A stretch of DNA of 64,000 bases from Chloroflexi bacterium HGW-Chloroflexi-10 (lineage in GTDB: Bacteria; Chloroflexota; Anaerolineae; Anaerolineales; Anaerolineaceae): contig PHBZ01000016.1 in NCBI GenBank assembly GCA_002840755.1, forward strand, positions 44,503 through 108,502. Reading direction: 5' to 3'. Positions 1 through 8,659 of this stretch are shown here, in pieces (the stretch's first letter is position 1; every line of letters begins with the position of its first letter). The translations under genes and the position numbers were made by a program. A model generated the notes under the pieces. That model did not search any database. It saw only the letters and a program-made list of their open reading frames with translations, and was not told where the DNA came from.

Positions 1-254
1 AGTGTTGCGATAAAACAGGAAACATTGAAAATCCGGTGCATTTCCGGTAAATTATCATTTCCTGTGATCCACCCGGTTATGTTTTGCCAACTTAATCCCC
101 AAAGTTGATGTGATCGTTTCATTATAGCAACCTTTAAAGACCATTCTCACAAAAAAATTGGGAGGACCTTTAGAACATACTTATAAATTTAAAAATAGGT
201 AGATTGATTATGACCCGGATTATTTGGTTTGTCAGTAAAATCTATCTAAAAAGC

Positions 255-344
255 GTATCTTTTCATCAATGGTGGGCAGGGTGTTTTGGACGGGCAATTT
301 GCCCGTCCAAAACACCCCCCAACCCCGTATTATTGAGATGATAC
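255..344. repeat. Dispersed palindromic element, family Y, copy A (with 17-bp hairpin)
   Basis: This 90-bp element starts GTATCTTTTCATCAAT and ends TATTGAGATGATAC; the ends form an imperfect terminal inverted repeat. Its centre is a perfect hairpin, with arms 279-295 and 301-317 around the loop AATTT. Related copies lie at 10692-10738, 11671-11716 and 29242-29309, and a half copy at about 5758-5778. It sits downstream of the leftward permease gene and could end its transcript, though no clear T-run follows on either strand. The rest of 1-440 shows no gene. Confidence 0.7.
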
Positions 345-440
345 AAAAAAATGTTCTTGCTTTTAAATGTGGGCTCTCCGGGTCATTATCCTTTTGTGTT
401 CTGCATTCCGCGCATGTAAAAATGCAAAGATCGAAATTTA

Positions 441-2657
441 CTAACTACCCAGTCGTTTTACCTGATGATGCAGCCAGGAGGCGGTTGCGCTTTCATACCG
501 GCGCACCACCAGTACAGAGGATGGCGCTTTTTCAACCACGGTATCACATACCGGACCAAACAATGTTTCTTCCGTTATATCATATGCTGATCCCATAATA
601 ACCAGCCCATAGTCATTTGTTTCGCATTCATGGATCACCGCATCCTGAACAGAGTTGGCATACAGTATTTGAAGCGTCGAACTTGCCGGGATTTGTCCAA
701 GCTGGGTCATTACAACTTCCTGGAGGTTGGCAACGATGTCTTCTTCGTCATCTTCATTGGTTCCTTCAGGAAGTACACGCACATAATTCACATGCGAGCC
801 TTCCTGTATGGAAATATCATTCGCCAGATGAATAGCGAGCAGGCTGTTTAATCCCCCGCCTACAGGAACCAGAATATTTTTAAAGTTCTTGATCGCGTGA
901 TCGTGAAATACCGCCAGGTTTACTTTGGCTTCCCTGGCTACCCGTTTGAGAGTTTTTCGAAGGGCATCCCCACCCCGTGCCTTTAATGGCCACTTCATCA
1001 ACACCATTTTGACATTGTTGTCGTTTTTTATTTCATTGATTACACCATCAGCCAACGTGGCGTCAGTGATCATTTTCGTGTACATAGGCACATTTCGATC
1101 TACCGCGTAATGAATAAATCGGTTGAGAATGGCATGTCTTTGTTCTTTGATTTTCTCCAGATATTCTTCTGAATCCGCTAAGTCTGCATTCAGGGAACTG
1201 GGTAACACGGTTAGCAGACACATATTTGTGTCTTTTTCTGCCTCTGCTAACAGAGAACCGACCTTCATCACGCCGTCCATTCCATCATGATTGGTCAGCG
1301 GGAGCATAATGCGCCAGCGGCCGGGTGAAAGGTTGCGTTTGTGGGCATCCTGCCATAATTGCAGCCCTGTTTTTGAAAAATAATAAGCCATGAAAATACC
1401 AATAACAATCGCTGTGAATACAATAGCATCCAGGTCGGAATAGAAAATGACAATAACACAGGTAAGCGAAGCTAAAATCGGAGTAAGGGGAAACAGCGGG
1501 GCTGTAAATGGTCGGTGAATGGAAGGATATTTTTTACGGAGACGGATCATCGCCAGATTGGAGAAGAACAGAACGAACAAATACCCGGCCGAGGTAATAT
1601 AGCTGAGAAAATCAACAACCCCAATGATGGTGATCAGAATGGATACCGCTCCGACCATCAGAATCGCCGCAAATGGCATACGGTATCGGTTTAAGCGTGA
1701 AAGAACGGAGGGCCAGGCGCCATCGCGGCCGAGAGTGAAGGTTTCACGTGTGGCGCTCAGCATCGAGGAATTGATCGAGGTCAGTGCTCCCAACATACCT
1801 GCCATACCAACGATCGTTATGCCCAGGCCAGGCATAAATATCTTAACTGCGTCAGACAATGCAGTTGTAGAACCGGCAACGGATTGCCAGGGGACAGTGC
1901 CAAGAGTCACTACAACTGTCAGAGAATAGATGATGGTAATCAACCCAAGGCTGATCATAATTGCAATCGGGATGTTTTTGCTGGGATTCTTTACTTCTTC
2001 AGCATCATCGGCGATCACCTCAAATCCCACGTAAGAGGCATAGATCAGGGCAATGGTTCTCATCAAAATCCCTGTATTATGGATAAAGCCGTCGGTGGGG
2101 AACATCCTTCCATTCGGGAAAAGCGTCGTGGGGTGAAAGCCGTTGGGGGAAACAAAGCCGGCAATGATGTAAACGGCAAATGTAAAAAGTAGCGATACAC
2201 CCATCACAATTTGTATATTGCCTACTTTTGAAACGCCAAGGATGTTCAGAATCACAAACAGGACAATAACCGTGATCGCGGTAGGAATGATGGGAATGGA
2301 AGGGAAGAAAATGCTCAGTGAATAGGCAAAACCAACCGCGGATAAGGCGCAGAAAAATGTGCTGGAAATACTATCCATCGAACCAACCAGAAAAGATAAT
2401 AAACCTTTACCCCAGGCTTCACGAACATAAGTCATCGCGCCCCCGGTCTCAGGGTAAATGGTTGCCAGTTCGCTATAGTTAATCGCGATGCTAAAACTGA
2501 GAAAACCACCAATCAGGATCGCTAAAAATGTGGCCGGGCCAGCCATTTCGGCTGCCAGACCGGTTAGTATAAAAATGCCGGAACCCAAAGCTCCGGCTGT
2601 GCCTAGCAGTATGGTCTGGAACAGGTTTAGTTGTCTCTTCAGGGTGCGTTTACTCAT
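441..2657 (-). CDS. APC-superfamily amino-acid permease with C-terminal universal stress protein domain
   Basis: This 738-residue protein is about 280 residues longer than an ordinary APC permease. The first ~440 residues hold about 12 hydrophobic segments and start with the typical first helix (LGTAGALGSGIFILTG). They match the amino acid/polyamine/organocation family, which imports or exchanges amino acids across the cytoplasmic membrane. The remaining ~290 residues are soluble and resemble tandem Usp-like folds. The last one keeps a nucleotide-binding-type end: IMGS, then nine residues later FGP, then SSVLVVRR. Such permease-Usp fusions are known in archaea and Chloroflexota and suggest control of transport by nucleotide or stress state. 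The start is supported by AAGGGAG 7 bases upstream of the ATG. It stands alone. The substrate cannot be told from sequence. Confidence 0.88.
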   Translation of the reverse strand: MSKRTLKRQLNLFQTILLGTAGALGSGIFILTGLAAEMAGPATFLAILIGGFLSFSIAINYSELATIYPETGGAMTYVREAWGKGLLSFLVGSMDSISSTFFCALSAVGFAYSLSIFFPSIPIIPTAITVIVLFVILNILGVSKVGNIQIVMGVSLLFTFAVYIIAGFVSPNGFHPTTLFPNGRMFPTDGFIHNTGILMRTIALIYASYVGFEVIADDAEEVKNPSKNIPIAIMISLGLITIIYSLTVVVTLGTVPWQSVAGSTTALSDAVKIFMPGLGITIVGMAGMLGALTSINSSMLSATRETFTLGRDGAWPSVLSRLNRYRMPFAAILMVGAVSILITIIGVVDFLSYITSAGYLFVLFFSNLAMIRLRKKYPSIHRPFTAPLFPLTPILASLTCVIVIFYSDLDAIVFTAIVIGIFMAYYFSKTGLQLWQDAHKRNLSPGRWRIMLPLTNHDGMDGVMKVGSLLAEAEKDTNMCLLTVLPSSLNADLADSEEYLEKIKEQRHAILNRFIHYAVDRNVPMYTKMITDATLADGVINEIKNDNNVKMVLMKWPLKARGGDALRKTLKRVAREAKVNLAVFHDHAIKNFKNILVPVGGGLNSLLAIHLANDISIQEGSHVNYVRVLPEGTNEDDEEDIVANLQEVVMTQLGQIPASSTLQILYANSVQDAVIHECETNDYGLVIMGSAYDITEETLFGPVCDTVVEKAPSSVLVVRRYESATASWLHHQVKRLGS

Positions 2658-2751
2658 AACAATCTCCCTTCAATCATGCGTATATCAGAAGTACTTAAAT
2701 AAATATCAGTGTCCGGATTCTCCGGATCACTGATTAAAAAGGAGTTTTGAA

Positions 2752-3000
2752 ATGGATTATGTTTTAGCGTATGGGTCCTTCATCTTTGCGAATAATACAG
2801 ATTGTATATCCGATGAAGTACATTTACAACCCCATTCTGGTTTGCCAATAAGACTTTCAGTTAAAATGGCAGTCCAAAAAAGCAGAATCGAATCACATCG
2901 ACCACACCATGCCCGATCATGGCAGATGTTAAATCACGCTTTCTTTGTAGAATGGCAAAAGGTAAACCAAATATTAAAGCCATTAACAGGATACCGATGA
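2752..3000 (+). CDS. Doubtful small ORF, 82 residues
   Basis: I do not recognise this product. It is listed because a strong ribosome-binding site (AAAAAGGAG) lies 7 bases before the ATG. Against it, the last 140 bases run antisense to the end of the CPBP protease gene, there is no recognisable domain, and the composition is unremarkable. A short inverted repeat, TCCGGA-TTC-TCCGGA, lies just upstream. It may be a decayed or chance ORF. Confidence 0.2.
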   Translation: MDYVLAYGSFIFANNTDCISDEVHLQPHSGLPIRLSVKMAVQKSRIESHRPHHARSWQMLNHAFFVEWQKVNQILKPLTGYR

Positions 3001-3664
3001 TCCCAGAAATAAAACCATATTGAATGAATTGATCCGGTGTATGAATCATCACATGCGGAATGACCATCATGAAATAGCAGGTAAAAATTTCACCCCTGGT
3101 TATAACCTGACCCTGTAATAGATGAAGACAAAATGCGTAGAGTACTGCCCTCATGGTAATTTCTTCGGAAATTGCTGGGCTTAATGCTGTTAAAAAATAA
3201 GAAATATGCATACTGAATTCAGGTGTTTGGTTGTTGAGTAAGTTATTGATGGTTCCCAATACTACGCCAGTCACAATGCCGATCAGAATGCTTATGAGTT
3301 TTGATTTCACAGTATTTTCTTTAAAAATGCGTATTGCGTTGGTTTCATAGCGATTAAATGTACCGAATATGGCCAGCGCAGAAAGAAACGTGCAGATAAA
3401 AACTCTTACCGATGTAAAATTTATGCCCTGATAAGCCGCGAACATGACCAGCCCAAACCCCAGGGACAGCAGAATTTGCTTTTTGTTGGGCAGTTTATAG
3501 TTGATGATCAAAATAATCGATAGGATCAAACTACCGCTCGACATTGCCAGCCATATTCTTCCTGTAGGCGGAATGCTCATGCTGATTGCGAAATTTAGTA
3601 AAAACAACAACGCGAATCCGCCAAATAGCCCCCAGATTTTTATCAGTCCAAATTGTCGTGTCAT
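2861..3664 (-). CDS. CPBP-family intramembrane metalloprotease (Abi/CAAX-like)
   Basis: This 267-residue multi-pass membrane protein has about 7 hydrophobic segments. The family signature is present in order: EExxxR as E167-E168-ITM-R172, a histidine motif around H204/H208 after a hydrophobic helix, and a late GHGVVD with H252. These residues form the metal site of the Rce1/CPBP glutamate intramembrane proteases. In eukaryotes the family removes prenylated tails; in bacteria members serve bacteriocin self-immunity or membrane protein processing, so the substrate here is unknown. No good Shine-Dalgarno sequence precedes the ATG, so the exact start is less sure. It is transcribed alone, leftward, between the permease and sortase genes. 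Confidence 0.85.
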   Translation of the reverse strand: MTRQFGLIKIWGLFGGFALLFLLNFAISMSIPPTGRIWLAMSSGSLILSIILIINYKLPNKKQILLSLGFGLVMFAAYQGINFTSVRVFICTFLSALAIFGTFNRYETNAIRIFKENTVKSKLISILIGIVTGVVLGTINNLLNNQTPEFSMHISYFLTALSPAISEEITMRAVLYAFCLHLLQGQVITRGEIFTCYFMMVIPHVMIHTPDQFIQYGFISGIIGILLMALIFGLPFAILQRKRDLTSAMIGHGVVDVIRFCFFGLPF

Positions 3665-3894
3665 ATAGGAGTATCGACCCTTTTAAAATTGTAGTTTACT
3701 GGGAAATGCATTTACTTCCTCCAATTCAATCTAGACTATACCAGATATTCCGCCCTTACCGGTATGCGCCTTACGCGTTTTCCGTAGCGGCGTAGATCGC
3801 ACTGGTTAGTGCGGGAATAAGCGGTGGAGTAGCCATTTCGTTCACGCCGGTCGGGTTCAATGGTATTCTGTTTTATAACGCCGGCTTTCGTTGC

Positions 3895-4683
3895 TCACTT
3901 GACACGAGTTGCGTAAACGATTGTGTGGTGATCAAACGCGCCATTTTCAATATTCCCGGAACAGGTAATCAGCGTCAGGTGCGAAAGACCATCGGGCGCG
4001 GGTTGTGGGCCCTTGCCGCTAACCGGTCCATCGCCAAAAATCTGGGCAAGCACTGCCGGGTCGGAAGACTCCTGAATCGAATAGACTTCAACCCGGTTAA
4101 CGTTAAAGTAAATGTCAATATTGGAAGTGGTGGAATGAATGATGATCACGTCACCCCGTTTGAGATCCCCGAGGTTGGCGAAAATTTCAGTACGCCCCAG
4201 CGGATCATTGACGTGCCCGGCAATGGTGGCCGTGCCCGAATCGCCTGGAATGCCGCTGCCACGATACCAGAATGCCGTATGCCAGACCGGGTCGCCAATC
4301 GGGCCTTTAGGCGCATCCATAATATTTCCGGATGTGAGCCCAACCCCCAGCATGGGGGCGTTTACCTTGAGATCAGGAATCTGAAGTTCGAGCGGCAATT
4401 CATTAGGTTCAGCCTTGATATCAAAATTCAAATAATCAGGTGACAGCAGTTCAAATGTGGGTGTTGGCATCAGGCTTGGTTCGGCAGTGGGTTGAATTGT
4501 CGCTTGAGTTGTCACTTGAATTGTCGGTTGTACCGTCAGGGTTAACAAATGAGGCGGGGAGGGCAGAACCTGGGCCTCTACCGCCTCATTATTTTTACAA
4601 CCGGCAAACGCTGCGCTAATTATTAGTATGGTCGCAATACAGCCAAACAGGCTGCTGAGCGAGCGAGTATGCACATCCCTCAT
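3895..4683 (-). CDS. Class F-type sortase, membrane or lipid anchored
   Basis: Sortases are cysteine transpeptidases that cut an LPXTG signal and join the protein to the cell envelope. This 262-residue protein has an N-terminal hydrophobic segment ending in a possible lipobox (AFAGC, C29) and a Thr/Pro linker to about residue 75. The sortase barrel follows, with all three catalytic residues visible: H157 in TIAGHVND, C241 in LITCSG and R260 in VYATRVK. The LITCSG...HHTIVYATRV end is like class F enzymes. The gene lies 13 bases downstream of the LPDTG-bearing DUF3494 gene on the same strand, so enzyme and substrate are probably co-expressed. No strong ribosome-binding site is seen. Confidence 0.88.
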   Translation of the reverse strand: MRDVHTRSLSSLFGCIATILIISAAFAGCKNNEAVEAQVLPSPPHLLTLTVQPTIQVTTQATIQPTAEPSLMPTPTFELLSPDYLNFDIKAEPNELPLELQIPDLKVNAPMLGVGLTSGNIMDAPKGPIGDPVWHTAFWYRGSGIPGDSGTATIAGHVNDPLGRTEIFANLGDLKRGDVIIIHSTTSNIDIYFNVNRVEVYSIQESSDPAVLAQIFGDGPVSGKGPQPAPDGLSHLTLITCSGNIENGAFDHHTIVYATRVK

Positions 4684-4696
4684 ATCAGAAAAGATA

Positions 4697-5650
4697 TCAC
4701 CTGTCCTGGTAGGTGCGCAGGTATCCTCGAATGATTAAACCCAGAGCAATAAAACTGAAACTTCCAATGATCACCAACACCCAGGGGGAATTTTGGTTGC
4801 GGATGGGTGCACCGCCAGTATCTGGCAAACCAGTGACAATCGGCAATAGTGTGGCAGTCTCCTCGGGTTCTTCAGTCCCTGTGGCTGCCGGAACTGTTCC
4901 CGTGGTTGTAACGGTGGCTGTCGGCGCAACGGCGCAAACAGGGCCAGAAATACTATTAGAATCCAACGTCACGGCAGCCTGGGCCAGGGCGCGCCCGTTC
5001 AGGCTTGCGCCGGTTTGCATATTAATACTGGAGCCCGTCAGGATACTGCCGACGATAGCGGAATTCGGGAAGATATCTGCCGCTGAAACCAGTCTCCACC
5101 ATATATTGCATGGGTCGCCGCCAGTAACAGATGAACCTACCGAGGTCGTGAGCGTGGACGCTGATTTAAAAATCCAGACACCTTCTGTACCGGTGAGCGT
5201 CAGGTTTCCTGTCAGTGTAAAGGCATCTGCGCAGTAGGTACCCGGCCCAAGCGGTGAGACCAGCGACAACTCCTGCACGCCTGCATAAGTGGTATCACAT
5301 CCCTGGTCGAGGAAAGTAAACGCGCCCGTCATATCGTTAATCGCCTGGGTTAGCAGGGCTGGGTTAACCTCCGAACCGGCGGGACCAAATGCATCGACCG
5401 CGTATATCGTTCCCCCCACTTCCGGATCAGTTAATCCAATTCCGGCGCCAGTGACGGGGCTCAACCCAACATCCGCTCCAATGGCAGATGTGGGAATATT
5501 CGTGATGGTCGTTTCGGCAAGTACCGAGAAAGTTCCTGCTGCGCCCAGTGTGGGCGAAGTGGCTGTGAGCGGACTGGCCGATCCATTCTGTGTCCATGAA
5601 AGAAGCAGGGCCAGAATCATAAATATTGCCAGATACTTATTTTTATTCAT
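4697..5650 (-). CDS. DUF3494 (ice-binding-like) surface protein with LPDTG sorting signal
   Basis: I choose the ATG at 5650 because AGGAGA lies 8 bases upstream and a signal peptide follows directly (MNKNKYLAIFMILALLLSW). The longer frame would add 23 unlikely residues. The 317-residue product has a signal peptide, a DUF3494 beta-helical domain (about residues 35-245), a Thr-rich linker, then LPDTG at 275-279, a hydrophobic helix and a basic end (RGYLRTYQDR). This is a complete sortase sorting signal. DUF3494 proteins include ice-binding proteins, but in non-polar bacteria the fold is common as an adhesin-like surface domain, so ice binding is not implied. The sortase gene follows after 13 bases. 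A relative without LPXTG is at 15027-15788. Confidence 0.88.
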   Translation of the reverse strand: MNKNKYLAIFMILALLLSWTQNGSASPLTATSPTLGAAGTFSVLAETTITNIPTSAIGADVGLSPVTGAGIGLTDPEVGGTIYAVDAFGPAGSEVNPALLTQAINDMTGAFTFLDQGCDTTYAGVQELSLVSPLGPGTYCADAFTLTGNLTLTGTEGVWIFKSASTLTTSVGSSVTGGDPCNIWWRLVSAADIFPNSAIVGSILTGSSINMQTGASLNGRALAQAAVTLDSNSISGPVCAVAPTATVTTTGTVPAATGTEEPEETATLLPIVTGLPDTGGAPIRNQNSPWVLVIIGSFSFIALGLIIRGYLRTYQDR

Positions 5651-5801
5651 TTTAGGGGTCTCCTGATAAATAAATTTTTCAGGAAGTGGAATATTCTGTG
5701 ATGTTTTGCTGGAAAGCACTACACCTGATTGTTAACAGTGTAACATACTTCTCCTAAACCGATATTATTGAGATGATATTGTGATGATAGTGAATTGGGT
5801 A

Positions 5802-5916
5802 CTAGTGTAGAATATTTTCAAGAGAACTTATTAATGGTGGAATTTCATCTTGAATTTTTCCCCAGGGGATATCTGAGAATATCTTGAATCTGGATTTTCC
5901 AATCTCTAGGCGACAA
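5802..5916 (-). pseudogene. Remnant of a HEPN (DUF86) toxin gene, internally deleted
   Basis: Reading from a TTG at 5916 gives (M)SPRDWKIQIQDIL, a typical DUF86/HEPN start overlapping the end of the nucleotidyltransferase frame. After about 14 residues the frame becomes meaningless, but a frame one base off gives PWGKIQDEIPPLISSL then ENIL and a stop at 5802. That is the typical C-terminal end of the same family. The middle, with the RNase Rx4-6H motif, is missing: 115 bases remain of roughly 345. HEPN is the toxin of MNT-HEPN pairs, so the toxin is dead. The assignment rests on both ends matching in the expected order. Confidence 0.65.
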
Positions 5917-6198
5917 GGATTGCCTCCAACATAACGTTATCTGTTAAAGAGATTTTGATGGAGCGTTTTGTACCCAGGTCGACTTTGCAGCCACGGTAGG
6001 ATTCCAGAGTTTGTTGAAGCTCAATAAAATCCAATAAACCTATCGCTTTTTCAAATTCTACCAGCAGGTCGACATCGCTTTCAGGCTGGGCTTCATCACG
6101 GGCTACAGAGCCAAACAAATACAGCGAAGACATCCCGAACCGGTCTTTCTATTCCTGGCGCTGTTCTTTTAAAATGGAGAGTGCAGTTCCCGTTTCAT
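5906..6198 (-). pseudogene. Remnant of a MNT-type nucleotidyltransferase antitoxin gene
   Basis: The intact part (6133 to 5906, 75 residues) carries the minimal nucleotidyltransferase motif LFGSVARDE...SDVDLLVEF (GS-x9-DxD). In MNT-HEPN pairs this antitoxin AMPylates the HEPN toxin. The family normally has about 20 more N-terminal residues ending in DRFG. That segment is visible upstream but broken: ATG at 6198 encodes MKRE, one base is then missing, the next frame gives ALSILKEQRQE, a TAG follows, then KDRFG runs into the intact part. Translation could restart at 6133, but no ribosome-binding site is seen there. With the deleted HEPN partner downstream, this is a decayed toxin-antitoxin locus. 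Confidence 0.7.
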
Positions 6199-6412
6199 GG
6201 CTTAAGCATAGGGAACTTGATTTTCTTGTCAAATAGTATAGACACGGCCTTCCTGTGCTTTCATATAAACGCCAAAACCAATCAGGGTAACCCGCGGAAC
6301 GACTTAAGTATAGGGTAAATTCCTACCCTGGTCTGATGCCGGTTCATACTCTGAACTGATCCCTTATCCGGCAATTTCTTCTATACTCAACATCGTTCAA
6401 TAGGAGATTGCC

Positions 6413-6517
6413 ATGATCGTTTTTGTAATTTTTATTGCTAGTATTTTTATCGTTATCAGCCTGGTTCCATTATGTGTAGGCAGTACCGACACCCAGGATT
6501 TGTATATATTGCCGTAG
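6413..6517 (+). CDS. Possible 34-residue membrane peptide
   Basis: An ATG preceded by AGGAG at 6402-6406 opens a frame of 34 codons. The product is one hydrophobic helix (MIVFVIFIASIFIVISLVPL) followed by a short polar tail. I know no family for it. The ribosome-binding site and amphipathic layout are the only support, and the rest of 6199-6627 shows no other gene apart from the promoter of the antiporter. It could be a small membrane peptide or chance. Confidence 0.25.
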   Translation: MIVFVIFIASIFIVISLVPLCVGSTDTQDLYILP

Positions 6518-6591
6518 TTATCAATCCCTGGGGGTACATATTGCGTTTGGATATCTTTCCTTAACAGGCTTTTCCACTGCCCTATACCCGG

Positions 6592-6597
6592 TATAAT
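6592..6597 (+). promoter_or_regulatory. Probable -10 box of the antiporter gene
   Basis: A perfect TATAAT lies 31-40 bases before the two candidate starts of the antiporter gene. The -35 region at the proper distance (about 6569-6574, CTTTTC) is weak. A short inverted repeat TATACC-C-GGTATA overlaps the box. Confidence 0.45.
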
Positions 6598-6627
6598 AGA
6601 GGATATGAAAATCATTTAACATAGCGG

Positions 6628-8457
6628 GTGTCATCTATGCAGGAATTCCTCAGTACCGAAACCCTGATTATTGAACTTTTGCTGATCGCATCATTGGTGG
6701 CGATCGTTGTTCGGCGGCTGCATATCCCCTATACGGTGGCATTGGTTGTGGTCGGTTTACTATTAACCACTCAATCAACAGTAAAAATTGATCTGACGCC
6801 CGAATTAATTCTGGCCTTGTTTGTTCCTCCGCTGATATTCGAGGCTGCTTTTCATCTTAACTTAACCGAACTGCGTCGAAACGCGTACTCCATCCTGATC
6901 ATGGCGATCCCTGGCGTACTCCTCACCACAATCATCGTCGGCGGAATCGTATCATTCGGGACTTCGCTTAGCCTGTCTGTAGCCCTGGTTTTTGGCGCAT
7001 TAATCGCCGCTACCGACCCTGTAGCAGTGGTCGCCTTGTTCCGCCTATTGGGGGTACCCAAGAGATTAGCTGTTTTGGTTGAAGGGGAAAGCCTGTTTAA
7101 TGATGGCACCGCTCTGGTGTTGTTCCAATTGATGGTGGCGATTGTTATCACCGGGGAATTTAACTTTGTAACCAGCCTGATCGACTTTGTGCGCGTATCT
7201 GCCGGCGGAATCATGCTGGGTCTGGCGCTGGGTTGGGGAATCTCGCGCCTGATTGCACGCATCGATGATTACCTGATCGAAATTACCTTAACCACCGTGC
7301 TTGCTTACGGTGCTTACTTGCTGGCTGAGCAGCTCCATTTTAGTGGGGTCTTGGCTGTGGTAGCAGCCGGGTTAATAACTGGTGGCCTGGGTCCGCAGGG
7401 AATGAGCCCGACAACCCGTATTGTGTTATATAACTTCTGGGAATACGTCACATTTTTGGTAAACTCACTGGTCTTCTTACTCATCGGCCTGGAAGTTGAT
7501 CTTCAAATTCTCTTTGCTGCCTGGCAGCCAATTTTATGGGCAATTGGGGCAGTCCTTTTTTCGCGGGTAATCGTTGTATATGGCCTGGGCTGGCTTACCC
7601 GGCGTTTTGCAGAGCCAATTTCAATTCGCTGGCGGCATATTATTACCTGGGGTGGGCTGCGCGGCGCGCTTAGCCTGGCCCTTGCTCTTAGCTTGCCGGT
7701 GGCCTTTGGCCCGGAACGCGACCTGCTGCGTACTATGGCTTTTGGGGTTACACTCTTTACGTTATTAATCCAGGCAACTACCATGGGGCCCCTGGTCCGC
7801 CGTCTGGGGATTATAACCATTAATCCGGTCGAGGTGGATTATGCGCAGCGCCATGCGCGCTTAAATGCGCTCAGGTCGGCTGAGGCGCATGTAGAACGCC
7901 GTTACCGCGAAGGGTTAATCTCTGCCCCCGCATGGGAAAGGATTAAGCCAAAACTACAGGAACAAACAGCCTTACTCGCCGATTCGGTGCGCGAATTGCT
8001 GCGCGTGGAACCAAAATTGGAATCGGAAGAACTGGATATTGCCCGCCGTGAGATTTTGCGTGCCCAGCGTTCTGCTTACCAGGGGATGCGTGGGGACGGG
8101 GTCATTTCGGATGAAATATTTGAAAAACTGGCTGCCGAGGTGGATACTGCGCTCGAGGGCGGCGATGAAGTCCTCTGGTTTGTACCGCAAGAGTCGCTTC
8201 CCCAGCGGTTAAATGATGGCCTTTCCGGTTCCGCCCAGGTGGAAGAAATTATTATAGAACCGGGTTCTCCTGGCGACGGGCAGCTGGTAAAGAATATTCC
8301 CTGGCCAAAACATTTTGTTATTGTAAGCTTAAGACGCGGCAGCCAGATCATCATCCCCAAAGGGGATACCACCTTACTCGCACGTGATTTGCTGACCGTC
8401 GTTGGGGAATCCGACTCCGTTCAGCAAGCCCGCCAGCTTTGTCAGCGGGATGCGTAG
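6628..8457 (+). CDS. CPA1-family Na+(K+)/H+ antiporter with C-terminal TrkA-C-like domain
   Basis: This 609-residue protein exchanges monovalent cations for protons across the cytoplasmic membrane, serving pH and salt homeostasis. Residues 1-400 hold about 12 membrane helices with CPA1 hallmarks: TDPVAVVALF (T129-D130-P131) and GESLFNDGTALVLF (153-166), whose Asp pair binds the ion. A soluble tail follows: a helical stretch (about 405-520), then a region near 535-605 (GQLVKNIPWP...LLARDLLTVVGE) resembling a TrkA-C/RCK-C ligand-sensing domain. The start is either GTG 6628 or ATG 6637; the latter has GCGGGTG upstream. It is a single gene; repeats begin right after its stop. Confidence 0.9.
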   Translation: MSSMQEFLSTETLIIELLLIASLVAIVVRRLHIPYTVALVVVGLLLTTQSTVKIDLTPELILALFVPPLIFEAAFHLNLTELRRNAYSILIMAIPGVLLTTIIVGGIVSFGTSLSLSVALVFGALIAATDPVAVVALFRLLGVPKRLAVLVEGESLFNDGTALVLFQLMVAIVITGEFNFVTSLIDFVRVSAGGIMLGLALGWGISRLIARIDDYLIEITLTTVLAYGAYLLAEQLHFSGVLAVVAAGLITGGLGPQGMSPTTRIVLYNFWEYVTFLVNSLVFLLIGLEVDLQILFAAWQPILWAIGAVLFSRVIVVYGLGWLTRRFAEPISIRWRHIITWGGLRGALSLALALSLPVAFGPERDLLRTMAFGVTLFTLLIQATTMGPLVRRLGIITINPVEVDYAQRHARLNALRSAEAHVERRYREGLISAPAWERIKPKLQEQTALLADSVRELLRVEPKLESEELDIARREILRAQRSAYQGMRGDGVISDEIFEKLAAEVDTALEGGDEVLWFVPQESLPQRLNDGLSGSAQVEEIIIEPGSPGDGQLVKNIPWPKHFVIVSLRRGSQIIIPKGDTTLLARDLLTVVGESDSVQQARQLCQRDA

Positions 8458-8493
8458 TCTTTCTGTAGCAGGAGAGATGCATTTTTCAATCTG

Positions 8494-8621
8494 GTAGGCG
8501 AAGTCCCGGCACAGGAGGGAATGCTTGTTGGCGGGCACTCACCTCCCCCGCGAAGCGCTCTGAGCTTGCGAAGAGTGGGGAGGCTGGGAGGGGTCCTTAT
8601 GTCAACTACCGCCAACCCAGC
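8494..8621. repeat. Intergenic repeat module M1, copy 1 (about 128 bp)
   Basis: This block starts GTAGGCGAAGTCCCG and ends GCCAACCCAGC. It is nearly identical to 12553-12681, and a partial third version lies at about 14612-14675. It encloses a strong inverted repeat around CTCCCC...GGGGAGG. Both strands lack a plausible ORF. It lies between the antiporter and the insertion sequence. Confidence 0.7.
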
Positions 8622-8659
8622 TTGCCTGCTTTAAATCTTCCGCTTCCCTCCCCCCATTT

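Noticed and set aside
269..598. Rightward 109-codon frame
   Set aside because: It crosses the palindromic element and then runs antisense to the permease gene; no ribosome-binding site or motif.
4697..5650. Calling the DUF3494 proteins antifreeze proteins
   Set aside because: The domain is widespread in non-cold organisms, and nothing else here suggests cold adaptation.
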